Below are positions 10,947 to 23,418 of a stretch of DNA of 64,000 nucleotides, piece after piece; position 1 is the stretch's first letter, and each line of letters begins with the position of its first letter. Source of the DNA: Zingiber officinale. Taxonomy: Eukaryota; Streptophyta; Magnoliopsida; Zingiberales; Zingiberaceae. The notes below the pieces were generated by a model. The model saw nothing but the letters and a program-made list of their open reading frames with translations, did no database searches and was not told where the DNA came from. The stretch covers positions 128,636,532 through 128,700,531 of the forward strand of contig NC_055996.1 in NCBI RefSeq assembly GCF_018446385.1, read 5' to 3'. The position numbers and the translations under genes are program-made.

Positions 10947-11231
10947 CTAGCGAGAAGCACTTGGTAGAGCAAACACAGGGAAAGAGAAGAGGGCATGAGC
11001 ATGAAAGACAAGCATCCTTTGACCATTGCTCCAGCTTCTTGCCATGTTGGTGATAGCAAACAAAGCTATGGGTACTGCATGCACCTTTACAGGTGTGGAA
11101 GACGGCGGCACCTACACAAAGAACAAGCGTTAACAATAAGAAGGGCAAGAAGAAGCTTGCTTTCTACTTTTCAGTTAAGCTCTTACTGATAAATAGCTAA
11201 AGAACAGATTGCGAGCTGCAGTTTTTTCCAT
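10947..11231 (-). CDS. Short upstream ORF of the TAS3 transcript, probably spliced
   Basis: AUG at 11231 opens 15 codons (MEKTAARNLFFSYLS). A strong donor follows (GTAAGA, 11186), with a 75-nt intron to a TGTGTAG acceptor (11112). The frame continues 54 codons to UAG at 10949-10947, giving 69 residues. Even without splicing, an in-frame AUG at 11045 gives a 32-residue ORF with the same stop. The stop lies 9 nt upstream of the 5' miR390 site. In TAS3 of other plants, an ORF ending just before this site brings ribosomes up to the AGO7-miR390-SGS3 complex and promotes siRNA production. The peptide resembles nothing I know; position, not product, is probably what matters. Splicing is inferred. 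Confidence 0.55.
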
Positions 11232-11431
11232 GCTTCAACTCAGAGAGACCTGAATTAAAGAAGAATCACAAGGAGAAATCTTTGCGCAAATTGAAACTAA
11301 AAAAAACAACTGAGTGGAGATGCAAAGGGATACAGGACTCACATAGGAAGGCAGGTTTATGGTATTAAAAAGGATGAGGAGATAAGGCAGCAACAAAGAG
11401 CAGAGAAGAGCTTTCTGCCTTTTGAGCAATG

Positions 11432-13373
11432 ACTCACATGGAGGAGTTTTGGCATGAATGTTAGGGCTAGAGTTAGGTGTGGATTTGTAGGCTGCCCGGG
11501 GTTAGTCTAGTTTAGATAATTAAGATTTCATATCAAGAAACTATCAAAAATAAAATAACATATTTTTCCTATTCTCTGCCACACGTGTGAGGGAGGGTTC
11601 ATGGAAACTGGTTCGTGTGAGAGGCGAGCTGTGCTGCATGCGTCCCTTTCTGGCTATTCAAACACATCTCGTCTTGGTAAAACATACAATGCAGTGCTGA
11701 TGTTGAAACATGAACACTGAGGAAGTTTTATGCATGCACTCTCAATTCTCAATATAATTTCTCATTGAGGTAGTAAATTTGATACTAAATGCATGGGGAC
11801 TGCTAGCTGAGGCTGATTGGTTTGGCTTGGTTTAAAATCTCTTGGCAATTAATTGCTGCTTCAAACTTAAATCAGTTTACTTGGGAAACATGTAGGTCCT
11901 ATTGCATGATTATACAAAGCTTAAAGCGCCTGCTCTCTTTCTTTGACCACATAATTTAAACAAAGACCAAAAGACCATGCCAAGCACAAGGTGTCGCGGT
12001 TGGTGTGCACCCATAAACAAGAACAGCAACTTAAATTCATCTTATCTGATCTACACAGTCTTTGAGAAGAGAAGACCGACTTGTTTATGACAGGGGGGCT
12101 TGCAACTCCCATGGTGTGCACTAGCTAGCTAGATGTTATTAATTTTGGTGCAGAATCAATATTCGTGATTTTTTTTTCTGATCATTCCATTTGCATTCAG
12201 AGATTAACCACTGAAAACTTGAAACTTTCCAAATGCATGCAGAAACTGGCGTGATGTTTTATTTACTCTGAGCATTTACTGCAAGCCACCACCCAATGAG
12301 CCGTCCATTAAAGCTTACACCGCCAAAGGCAAGCAAACAGCAAAACTGCAAAAGCAAGCCCTCGCAGCCTCGCTCGAGCCATATCATGCATGGCACGGCC
12401 TCAGACAAGTTTAATTAGGTGGTCCGTGCAAGCATTCATGCAAATTTTGGTCTAGTTTTCTCTCCTCCCGAAGATTCTACAAAGGCTTTTGTATGTTTCT
12501 ATTCTAAAGAAATGGCAGTTTGCTGTAATCACGTGAAGGTCGATATCCTCATGCAGGGGCTGAAGGGGACCTTTCATGAGAATTAGGACCAAACTCCTTC
12601 AATGTCCCCTGCTCCTCTTCCTGTACTCTTAGCACGTATAATTAACGCACCCTCCGATTCACTGTAAATTTAAGGCCTTGACTCAGTGGTAGATTCACTG
12701 GATTTAATGGGGTGTTCTGCTACCTCTCTGTTTATTTTTACTCCTCCAGTACCTGATTTCTGAATCAGCAATATTGAGACTGTCCATTGGAGCTCGACTT
12801 GTTGATGGAGTTGTTCGATGGGTTGCTATTTTGCCTGAAAAATGGGCAGATGGTTAAGAGTTTTTGCATGTCTGGTGATGGGAAGAACAGACATTGCTGG
12901 CAGGGATAATGATATCTGAGAATGCCTTTTAGCTGTACCTGCAGTCTGCAGGCCGATTTTGTTTCAGAGGACTGCGAGGAAGTATCTCTCATGCATTCTT
13001 TAATTCGATATTGTAACATTGAGTGAGTGAGTCAGTGAGTGAGTGAGGAGGGAAGGTGCTCTACATGATAAATTTTGAATCATTGCATGCATAATATATA
13101 CCTTGTTGATGCATAGTGAAGGAACAACAACATTAGCCTACTACCTTAACAAATCAAACTAACATACAAGTGGAAGTGATATATTGGGAAGGAATCCTTG
13201 TTCCTTTGTCTTCTAATTTTGCCTACTTCTCCTTGTAGGCTAAATCGTATGGGCTTCACACGTGGATCGGATCACCCCTCACATATAGGGAGACCCAACA
13301 CAACAAATTGCAATATTTTTCCTTTTTCTTTTATTGAAATATAAGGATAGAGGTGGTAGTTGTAGTAAAATTT
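11432..13373. other. Intergenic, including probable TAS3 promoter
   Basis: A 10-bp palindrome CACACGTGTG with a G-box core lies at 11580-11589, upstream of the TAS3 transcript, and is a candidate promoter element. A GAGT-type microsatellite lies at about 13021-13048. Short ORFs such as 12765-13019 (minus) show no recognisable domain. Otherwise I see nothing. Confidence 0.35.
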
Positions 13374-14224
13374 TAAAAATACAATAATAATAACAATCAA
13401 GTCTTATCCCACTAGATGAGATCAGTTATATAGATCCTTTTACGTCATCGAGCTCTATCTCCTATTATCTCATATCTATCCTTAAATAAATTTTATCTTG
13501 TTATATTATTACTAACTAAGTCTTTTTTGATCTTTCTCTTTCTCGTTGATTTATGTGTTTGTCATAGTTTCACATCGTCTAACTGGAGTATTTATTAGTT
13601 ATCTAAGTGTATACGCATATCATCTTAAATGTGTCTCTCGGAGTTTTTGCTCAATAGATACAACTCTTACTTTCTCTCTAATATTCTCATTTCTTATTTT
13701 ATCCATCGATCATTGTATGCCCACATATTCATCTTAACATCCTTATTTCTGCAGCTCTTATCTTTTGCTCTTATGCTTGAGTCATAATTCAACATTTAGC
13801 TCCATATAACATAGCAGGTCTAATCGCGATTTTGTAGAACTTTCCTTTAAATTTTAGAGGTACTATACAATCACGTAAAATACTCGATGCTCTCCTCCAT
13901 TTCAACCATCTTGCTTATATTCTATGTACAATATCTCTCTCAATTCCTCCATCATTTTACAAAAATGATCTTAAATATTTAAAACTCTTGTTTCCGGACA
14001 ACTCATCATCTCCTAACTTAATAATTGTCTCATTACGTCTAATATTGCTAAACTTAAATTCCATATATTATGTCTTTATTCTACTAAGCCTAAAACTTTT
14101 CCCTTCTAGTGTTTCCCATCAAGATTCTAGTTTAGCATTTACTCCTTCAAGTGTCTCATCTATCAAAACAATATCATCTGCAAACAACATGCACCATGGT
14201 ACTATCTGAATGTGTAAAAGTGAG
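13374..14224 (-). pseudogene. RTE-type LINE fragment 1: RT C-terminal part and 3' tail
   Basis: The minus-strand translation gives LFADDIVLIDETLEGVNAKLES, then further reverse-transcriptase C-terminal sequence (GDDELSGNKSFKYLRSF, KGKFYKIAIRPAMLYGAKC), broken by several stop codons. The 3' end carries the RTE signature (AAGGATCTATATAACTGATC, TAGTGGGATAAGACTTGATT) and a (TTATTA)-like tail near 13380-13395. The ADD motif is the RT catalytic core. A possible target duplication TAAAATTT occurs at 13366-13373 and 37190-37197. The upstream part of this gene continues after the solo LTR. Confidence 0.85.
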
Positions 14225-15104
14225 TGTTGGACCCCGTGGGTGTTTTGATGTGATCAACCAAGTTGGTTAGGTCCTACTTTGTATTTGATCCCTGTGTCTA
14301 AGTGTGCAGGAGCTTAGGAGCGCAGGAAGTCGAGCGGAAGATGCAGCTAGCGAGAATGACGACACGGGAAGGGAGTCGACGGGCTCGGTGCGTCCGAAGG
14401 ACGAGAGAGCTGCGGAAGAGTACACCGGTGGACGAGAAGAACGTGCGTGGCGTTCGAGGGACGTTAAGCTAGGGAGGAGGCTGCTCGAGGAGAAGGCCGG
14501 GAATTGGGTTCGGGTGAACCCTATTCCGGTTGGCCGTAATCACCCAAAAGAACGGAGCTTCGAAAGTCAAAGCGAAGGAAACAACGAGCTGGAATTCAAG
14601 CTCACGGCGCCTTGAACAAAGCATGGAGGCGCCTTCATGGGCTCGTTGAAGGCGCCTTCATGACTCATTGAAGGCGCCTTGAGCTGGTCAAATTGACCGT
14701 TTGCGTTTTGGATAAAATTTTATCTGCCTACTCGATGGAGGCGCCTTGGACCTCTGTTGGAGACGCCTTGGACATCCGAGATAGTGGACCTAGGAATTAT
14801 TCAACAACTCAGTATTCAACTCTGCAATTAATTCCTAACAGCTTGTGAGCTTTCTCAGTGTGTAAAAAGACTTATCCGCCTACAGTAAAGGAGACTTTCT
14901 TAGTGCGCGCTTTTCATCGCCTTGGATTAACAACCTTCTTGGTTGTAACCAGGTTAACTCCCGAGTCTCTGGTTTAGTTCTATTTCCTCTTGTTTTATTT
15001 TTATTATAAGTTGCTTTTATTTTGAGTTGAAAAATCCGAGGAGAGTATACTTTATCTTTTTCAGGCAATTCATCCCCCTCTTTGCTGCCTCCGCTGCACC
15101 TACA
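14225..15104. mobile_element. Solo LTR, 880 bp, inserted in the RTE
   Basis: It begins TGTTGGACCC and ends CACCTACA, with TG..CA termini, and is flanked by GTGAG on both sides (14220-14224 and 15105-15109). There is no internal region, so it is what remains after recombination between two LTRs. It carries five or more copies of the GGCGCCTT motif (partly palindromic AAGGCGCCTT) between about 14608 and 14770. The superfamily cannot be assigned without coding sequence. Confidence 0.8.
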
Positions 15105-16270
15105 GTGAGTTCATCCATAATTAGTATAAAAAGATAGGGATTTAGAGTTGATCCTTGATGTAACTCTATCTTTATTGAAAATGTTTCAATTACTCCGTCA
15201 GAAGTCTTTACTTTGGTCGTTACATCCTCGTGCATATCCTTAATTAGTTTAATATATGTTACGCTAATACCTCTCTCTTCAAGAATTCTCCATATAATTT
15301 TTCTTGTAACTCTATCATAAGCTTTTTCTAAATCAACGAATATCATATATAGATCTTGTTTTTGCTCTCTATATTTTTTTAATTAATTGTCTAAGAAGAT
15401 GTATAACTTCTATTATCGACCTTCCAAGCATGAACCCAAATTAATTTTTGGTCATCGAGGTCTCCTTCCTTAATTTTTTTTGTATTACTTTTTTTTTCAA
15501 ATTTTTATGGTATGACTCATTAGTTTAATACCCCTATAGTCTGTACAATTTTGTATGTCTCTCTTGTTCTTATATAAGGAAACAAGAGTACTTATCCTCC
15601 ATTGATTAAACATTTTTTTCGTTTTCAATATCATGCTAAATAATTTTGTAAGTCATTCAATACCTTGTTTCTCTAGGCACTTCTATACCTCTATCGGAAT
15701 ACCATATGGTCCAACGACTTTTCCATTAGCATCCATTTAAAGCTTGTTCTACTTCTAAAGTTTGAATTTTACGATAAAAAATTAAATTTCCATGCTCATT
15801 TGACTTACTTAAATTACCTAAGTTAAGTTGGTCACCTAAACCTTCATTAAAAAGTTGATAAAAATATCTTTTCCACTGATCTTTTATTTCTCCATCTTTT
15901 ACTAGTACCCTATTATATTCATCTTTAATACATTTTACTTGAATAAGATCTATTGTCTTTTTTTTTTCTATCACTTTAGCTATTATATAATTGTCTCTTT
16001 CCCCTTCTTTTATATCTAATTTTTGTTATAATCATTTAAAGTTTCATTTTTTGCTTCATTCACTATTTTCTTAACTTTTTTCTTGACTATTGTATATTTT
16101 TTAAAGTTTTTTTCATTCTTACAAATATATAATTCCTTATAAGCTATTCATTTTTCCTCCACTTTCTCTTGTACTTTCTCATTCGATCACCAAGATTCTT
16201 TATTTAGTTGTGCATGTCCCTTTGACTCATCGAGTACACTCTTAGCCACTATTTTCAACTTTGATATCAT
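15105..16270 (-). pseudogene. RTE-type LINE fragment 2: RT N-terminal part and linker
   Basis: ORF at 15346-15017 encodes RT blocks IFVDLEKAYDRVTRKIIW and HQGSTLNPYLFILIMDELT, the last ending at the solo-LTR insertion. Upstream (15974-15726) the endonuclease-RT linker KDQWKRYFYQLFNEG is recognisable. Frames are broken between the blocks. The RTE class is judged from the LHQGS..PYLF and DLEKAYDRV signatures typical of plant RTE elements. Confidence 0.85.
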
Positions 16271-18945
16271 TGTTAGAGTGTATACTAAAAGTCTAGCTTT
16301 TGGTATAAACATTTATCTAGAAATAAGAATCACATTGGTCAAATAACTACATTTATGATAAAAGTAGTTGTTCAATTAATTTATATTGTAGATAACATGG
16401 TGTGTGGTGTCACACACAGAAGATCATGTTATCAGTACCTTATAAATTATAAACAGTAGCTCACGACCAAAATGGAAAGGAACAAACCATTAGAAGGTCG
16501 TAGTGTAATTAGGTATCTGTTTATCTTGACTGTATAATTACACTAGTACACTTAGAGTGTATTGAGTAGGACCATTTGAGGTCGTTTCTTTTATACTGAT
16601 TTTATAAAGAAACAAAGACCTCGGTTATTATGGAAGTATGTACTCTTAATCCTAATATAATAACAAGCACATATATTTGATATTTATTTCTTTAATTTAT
16701 CAATGGGTGAGATTTAGTTCGATGAATCAATAAGCCCGATAAGTTGGGAAATGATATCACTTATAGTGTGTGTTGTTGATTATAGAAGGAAACTGTGTCC
16801 TAGTAATCTAGGTTGAGAATGTCCCCAAGAGGAGCTCATAAGGATTGTCATGTTAAACCCTGCAGGTGGACTTAGTCCGACATGACGATGAAGTTGAGTG
16901 GTACTACTCTTGGAGCTAGATATTAATTAAGTAAGTTGTCAGTAACTTACTTAATTAGTGGACATTTGTTATCTTAAACACAGGGAGACTAACACACTCA
17001 TAATAAGAAGGAGCCCAAAATGTAATTTGGGATTGGTGCGGTAGTTCAATAATAGTTCTCTAGTGGAATGAATTATTATTGATAAAATTAAGTTGTGTGT
17101 TCGGGGCGAACACGGGATGCTTAATTTTATCGGGAGACCAAAACCAATTCCTCCTCTCGGTCCCTATCGTAGCCTCTAGTATATAGAGATTTATACCCAC
17201 CGCATACCCACCTTCTTACCCATCCAAAGGGGCCGGCCAAGCTAGCTTGAAACCCAAGCTAGGGCCGGCCAAGACCAAGTGGATGAGTTAAGTTGGTGGC
17301 CGGCCAAAGCTTGGGTCCCAAGCTTAGGTGGCCACTAGAATATTAAAAAGGATTTTATTAAAATGATTTCTTATGTGGATATCATGTTTTAAAGAGAGTT
17401 TAAAATTAAAATTTCCTTTTATAGCTTTCTACAAAAGATTAAGAGAAGAGATTAATCTCTTTCCTTATTTGTAGTTTAAAAGGATGGTTTTAATTTTTGG
17501 TAAAAACTTTCCTTATTTGTAAATCATCTACATGTTTAAAAGAGAGTTTAAAATTTGAAATCTTTCCTTATTTGTTGATTAAAGGAGGATTTTAAATTTT
17601 AAGAAAACTTTCCTTTTTAAATCATGTTCATGATTTAAAGAAAGTTTAAAATTAAATATTCTCTTTTATAAGTTTCTACAAGAGATTAAGAAAAGATTTG
17701 ATATCTTTCCTTATTTGTAGATTAAAAGAGATTTTAATTTTTAGAGATAACTTTCTTTTTATCCACATGTTTAAAAGAAAGATTTTAATTTATTAAATTT
17801 CCTTTTTATAAACCAATCATGAAGGGATAAAAATTATTGAGAAATTTTTATAAATTTCCGGAAGCAAATAAGGAAGTTTTAATTGATGTTTAAAATTTTA
17901 TTTGCTTGGAAATTCTATGGTGTGGCCGGCCAAATAAATTGGAGAAGGAAAATTATTTTTGATTAAATAATTTTTTCCTTTTCATGGCAAAAGAATTAAG
18001 GAAGTTTTTATTAAATTTTCCTTATTTGCCAAGACCAAGGATTATAAAAGAGGGGGTAGAGGAGGCTTCAAGGCTAACGAATCTATTCTATTTTTCTCTC
18101 CCTCTTTTCTTCTTCTTGTGGCCGGCCCTAGCCTTTCTCCTTTCTTCTCTTTTGGTGGCCGAACCATACATCTCTTGGAGCTCTTGTTGGTGGCCGGATC
18201 TAGGAAGGAGAAGAAGAAGAGGAGGAAGCTTCATCTTGAAGATCCCTTGGAGTATTGGTGGTGATCAAGTTCTTCTTCCTTGGAGGTGGTTCTTCTTGTG
18301 GCCGAACCTTGCTTGGAGAAGAAGAAGGTGCATGGTGGTTCTCGTCTCGGAAGATCGTTGCCCACACAACGTCCGAGGTTAGAAGAGGAATACGGTAGAA
18401 GATCAAGAGGTTTTTCTAAAGGTATAACTAGTAATTTTTCTTTCCGCATCATACTAGTTATTTTTGGAAATAATACTAAATACAAGAGGCATACGATTCT
18501 AGTGTTTCGAATTTGTTTTCGATATAGTGTTCTTTTGTTTTTCTTTTCCTTGTGATTTGATTGTTCTTTTTGGTTAACCTAGAGTTATTTTAGGAAATTA
18601 AATATTAGCTTTCATAAAAGGTTTTGTCTAGTCGGTGGTGGTTGCTCCCATATCCAAGAAGGCCATGTGCCTCGCCACGTCAGTACTGGGAACCAATTAT
18701 GGAAATTAATATTTAATGGAATTAATAACTTAAGGTGACTTGGGTCGAACGTGTTAAGTTCCGCAGGAGATCCAAGTCAAAACCTAAAAGAACAAATAGA
18801 TTAAGTTTTGGATCAAACGTGTTAAGTTCCGCAGGCGATCCAAAATTTAATTTAAAAGAACACATGGTAGCTAGGAAAAGGTTCAGACCTTTGTACAAAA
18901 TTTTTGTACAGTGGAACCTCTAGGTTTTCAGAGTAGCAACCAACA
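16271..18945 (+). repeat. Copia LTR 1 (2675 bp)
   Basis: Runs from TGTTAGAGTG to CAACCAACA. GGCCGGCC palindromes cluster at about 17231-17300 and again near 17931. A TATAAAAG box at 18043-18050 would set transcription start near 18075 and give an R-U5 of roughly 870 bp. Purine- and pyrimidine-rich AT tracts of the AAGAAAGTTTAAAATT type recur in U3. Confidence 0.9.
18043..18050 (+). promoter_or_regulatory. TATA box of copia LTR 1
   Basis: TATAAAAG in an otherwise suitable U3/R context. The same box is present at 25173-25180 (LTR 2) and 32314-32321 (LTR 3). Confidence 0.6.
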
Positions 18946-21900
18946 ATTGGTATCAGAGCTAGGGTTTTGCCTCTGTGTATTTGGTATTAGTTTAATTATG
19001 CACATGTCATACATAATTTAGGCAGGTTAATAGTAGGATGTGCTAACTTTGTGGATGCAGGATCCAACTATTATGGCTTATAGTTATTATGTGTGTGATT
19101 GGACCCTTGGACATGTCAAGGGCATTTTATTGTGTGTGCATGATTGTATTATAAAATACGGCAGGCGTATTTAGTTTTATTAGGATTTTATTTTTGATCT
19201 AGATACATGTACATTCCTTTTATGGAATATAGGATCAAAATGTAAATTCTATTTATGTCATGGATCTAATCTTGCAAAGCGTGGAACCTTCGAAGGACCA
19301 GAGGCGCAAGAACTAGGAGCAAGATGGATGCGATGGCGGTGGCCAAATATGGCAGCAGCTTGGGATGACAACACACGGAGGACAACTAGAGATAAAAGCC
19401 ATAATAGTTGAAAATTAGATTTTCTATTTATTGCTTTTATATTGTGCTGTGTGTGCATGTTGGTTTACATATTTAGTAGGCTAGCATAGTTAAAATTCCT
19501 CATTTATAAATAACTAAGTGGGAGAGGGATTTTTAAGTAAATCCCATGGTCTCCATTACTGGTTTGTAAGTGATGCAAACAAGCTTGCGCGTTGGCTCTG
19601 AGTGCCTTCCTCCATAACGGATGAGCTTGTTTATGGATCACTAGAACAGACTTCCATTTTTGGATGACTATAGGAAGTTAATTAAGAGCGTGTGATCTTC
19701 CCCAACGGAAGGGGCATAATCTTATTAATGGACTTAGTGTCAAGTAATGGTATACACTTAGACACATCTAATAGTATCCTCCCCATCGGAGTCACTGCTA
19801 TTATTTGTGTGACCAAATGAAACCAACTATTAATTTGTCATAAAACTATGTTGACAAGATAATAAAATTAAAGGGTTAAAACCCCTCTTACAAATGATTG
19901 ATTTTGTATACGTCCACACTAACGTGGCATACAAAATTAACGGTGTTTGAGATAATTTTATTTGTCATAAAGATACGTTGACAAGATAGTTAATGGGTAA
20001 AACCCTCCTTTTATAAATGTTGAATTTGTATACGTCCACACTAACGTGGCATGCAAAATTCACGGTGTTTGAGGTGTTGGTAAATTTAAATAATATTGTT
20101 TGAGGAATCAATGTTATTTTAAATTCAAAGAATTTTGACCAAATATTTGATCAAAGACAGATCAACTATTAATTTTATTCGTCATAAAGTAAAGTTGACG
20201 AGATAATAAAATTAATGAATAAAATCTCCTCTTCGATTTTGTATACACAAAATTCATGGAGATTTTAAGGAGTTGATCTTGACCAAATGTTTTTGTGATT
20301 CTTAGGATGTTTGTCAATCCCTAGTAGTCATACTATAGAAAAAGACTTAGTAGTCCCAATTGTAATGATTGGAAATAGGACTTGGACATTAAGGTAGACT
20401 GTCTTCTTAGAACTAAGAACAATTTAGGTGTATTTAATTCATTAGTTGAAACATGTCTAGTGGTGTTATCTACCAGAACCTGGAGTGTAGATACAAGATG
20501 TCATTAATCATGTCTGCAATTCATTGCAGGGTTCCAGGAAACCCGACAACTAAATGAAAGGTAAATCACCGTCCACATGGGCACTACTGTAATAGTGGTA
20601 GCTGTTGCAATGGGAGATGTTTATCCTTTGATAAGAATAAAATATGGATTTTAAGTAATTGTCTTTACGTACCAAGTTTAGAAAGAACACGATTTCAGTT
20701 TCTAAACTATTATAAATATTATGTCTATTTTGATAACAAAGTTGTTATCAAGAAAAATAGGAAAGTTATCTATTCCGGTATGATGGTTGACAATTTATAA
20801 TCCAATAACTCCCACGATGCAACAAATGGAAATTAGTAACACATCTTCTAATTTTAAGAGAAAGCAACCTTCGGAAATGAACCAATTATATCTTTGGCAT
20901 CTAAAGCTAGGTTATACTTGAGTAGGATTCATTGGTAGCTGATGAACTTTTGGGTTCATTGGTAGTGGAAATCTTTCCAACCTACGAGTCTTATTTGGAA
21001 GGAAAATAACCAAGAAGCTTTTAAGTCCAAGGGGTATGGAGTCAAAGATATGTTGAAAACGGTTCATTCTGATTTATGTGATCCTATGACTATCCAGACA
21101 AGAGGTAGTATTGAATATTTTGTCCATTTAATAGACAACTATTCAAGATACAAATAAATTTACTTAATGTACCGCAAGACTAAGTACTTTGATTAGTTCA
21201 AAGAGTACAAGGCTGATGCGGAGAAACGTCAAAGTAAAAAGACACTACGGTGAGATCGTAGTGGCAAGTACCTCTTGGGAGAATTTAGGAGTCACTTATC
21301 AAAAGTAGGGATTCAATCCCAACTAACTACACCTGGTACACCCCTACAGAATGGTGTAGAAAAAGGAAGGTATAAAGCTCTTATAGAATAATTAGATCGA
21401 TGATGAGTTATTACCAAATTTGTTTTAAGGATATACACTAGAAACAGAAGTGAACATAATACCTTCTAAAGTCAGAACTCTCTACTCCCATAGAATTTCA
21501 GAATGGGCGTAAGCCTAGTCTGAAGTATATTCGGATTTGGGTGGTCTAGCACATAAGAGACACTGATAAGTTGGGCAAGAGTTCACTTGTTTGTGAGTTA
21601 TCCTAGAGAAACAAAAGTAGGTTTATAGTCTTAAAAAAATCAGAAGGTCATTATCAATGACCGATTTTTAGAATAGGACTATGTAATAAACCACATGCCC
21701 ATAAGTAAATTTGTTCTTAAGGAAATAATAAAGGACATGTCTAATCTAGTACCAACTGTACAAGATGAAATATCACAAGAAACTGCAACACGTATCATAA
21801 AAGATACACAATTACAGATAGTGCCTCTTCGTAGTGGGAGGGTTGTCAAGCAACCTAAGAGATTCATGTTTTAGGAGAGTCTTTGGACTTGATCCCAAAT

Positions 21901-23418
21901 GAACATGAGCCTGATCCCGGACATATGATGAAGCACACCAAGATAAAGATTCAGCATCTTGGCAAAGAGTAATGAATAACAGAATTAGAATATATATATT
22001 CTAATAAAATCTGGAAGCTTGTAGAACCACCAGATGGTGTAAAAGCCTTTGGGTGTAAAAAGGTCTATAATAGGAAAAGAGGGATAGGAAGGTAGAAACT
22101 TTCAAAGCAAGGCTTGATGAAAAGGAAACTTTTCACCGGTAGCCATGTTTAAGTCTATCCGATTCTTTTATCTATTTGGCAAGTGGATGTCAAGACAGTA
22201 TTCCTTAATGGAAGTCTTGAAGATAGCATCCACATAAAGCAAACCAGAAGGGTTCATTATAAAGGGCTAAGAGCATCTTGTGTGAAAGCTCAATCAGTCT
22301 ATGGACTGAGGCAAAGCTTCAAGGTCTTGGAACATCCAGTTTATCAAAGTAATCCAGACCTTTGGATTTATTGAATAAACGGATAAGTCTTGTGTATACA
22401 AATGGTGTGATGGAAACGTGGTGATGTTTCTTGTACTATACGTAGATAACAATTTTGGTAGTTGGAAACAATATCAAAATGTTGTCAGAAGTAAGGGTAT
22501 GGTTGTCCAAATAATTCGATATAAAGGACTTGGGAGAATGTATATATTTTTGTGATCAAAGTAATAAGGGATCGCAAGAAAAATATATATAGATATATCC
22601 CGAGTTTAATATATCGAAAAAATCCTTACTCGTTTTTAGCATGCAAAACTCCTAGAAAGGTTTCTTACCTTTTAAGAATGGAGTGTTTTTATCTAAAGAG
22701 ATGTCTTCGATAACATCAAAGGAGATTGAGGACATGTAGGTAGTTCTTTATGCTTCGGCAGTTAGACAACCTAATGTATGCTATGCACGAGATCAGAAAT
22801 CTGTTTTGCCAAGGGCATAGTTAGCAGATATCAAAGTAACCCTAGACAAGGACATTGGACTGCAGTAAAGCATATAAGTACCTTAGAGGCACTAGAGATT
22901 ATATGCTAGTTTACAAGGCAGTTATTTTGGTCCCTATGGGTTGCATGGATTTTAACTTCCAATCGGATAGGGACAATATTAAGTCAACCTCGGGGTTTTG
23001 TGTTTACTTTAGGAGGTAAAGTCATAACTATGGAAGAGTGATAAGCATAGGTGTTTATCTGGACTCCACCATAGAAGCTTAGTATATGGCAAGCCTCTAA
23101 GGTAGCCATAAAAGCTGAATGACTCAATAACCTCAAGATAGATTTAGAGATGATTTCTGGTTTGTCCAAAGATTATTACAATTTATTGTAATAATGTTGG
23201 TGCAGTAACAAACTCGAAGAAACCATAGGTCTATAAGGCAAGTAAACACAATAGAGCACACAATACGAGAAATCGTATAAACGAGGAGAAGTTGTTGCCG
23301 CCTAGATTGCATCAGATGATAACCTAAGGTCCTTAAGGCAAGAGTTTTTTGAAAGGCATGGGAATCAGATGTATGGCAGCAGATATGGCAGCTTAGTCTT
23401 TTAGTATAAGTGGGAGAT
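18946..23418 (+). pseudogene. Copia internal region 1, decayed gag-pol
   Basis: The primer-binding site TGGTATCAGAGC is at 18948-18959 (initiator tRNA-Met type). GAG-pre-integrase remnant YLWHLKLGYT is near 20890; integrase remnant LTTPGTPLQNGVEKG is near 21320; RT remnant VDVKTVFLNGSLED is at 22183 onward, with the catalytic YVDD replaced by YVDNN near 22440; an RNase H remnant (STSGFCVYF) is near 22990. A polypurine tract AAGTGGGAGA is at 23408-23417. Stops and frameshifts interrupt every domain. It cannot make a working polyprotein. Confidence 0.85.

Larger units (their letters stand above)
10635..11430 (-). ncRNA. TAS3: TAS3 trans-acting siRNA precursor gene
   Basis: Minus-strand precursor with the dual-site TAS3 layout. 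Going 5' to 3' on the transcript there is a 5' miR390 site (10937-10917), two adjacent tasiARF units (10853-10833 and 10832-10812), and a 3' miR390 site (10717-10697). Slicing at the 3' site would leave a 5' fragment ending at 10707. Counting 21-nt registers from there gives D6 = 10812-10832 and D7 = 10833-10853, exactly the two tasiARF units. In the known pathway miR390 is carried by AGO7, the fragment is copied by RDR6/SGS3 and diced by DCL4, and the tasiARFs silence ARF2/3/4-type mRNAs, affecting leaf polarity, phase change and lateral organ growth. Transcript ends are approximate: the 3' end is placed after an AATAAA at 10663-10658, and the 5' end is not determined. At least one intron is likely (11186-11112). 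Confidence 0.95.

Noticed and set aside
10921-11148. 75-codon minus-strand ORF ending inside the 5' miR390 site as a protein gene
   Set aside because: The first codon is TTG and there is no in-frame AUG; part of it is probably intron. It is mentioned only for its stop position.
12765-13019. 84-codon minus-strand ORF with RIKECMR...LQVQ, faintly like a bHLH helix
   Set aside because: The loop and second helix residues of the bHLH family are missing, and the resemblance covers only a few residues.
14304-14615. 103-residue plus-strand ORF in the solo LTR
   Set aside because: It is a chance ORF in GC-rich LTR sequence with no known domain.
17984-18382. 132-residue ORF conserved exactly in all three copia LTRs (also 25114-25512 and 32255-32653)
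   Set aside because: Identity simply reflects LTR identity. The composition is Arg/Trp/Leu-rich from purine tracts, it spans the TATA box, and no family is recognised.
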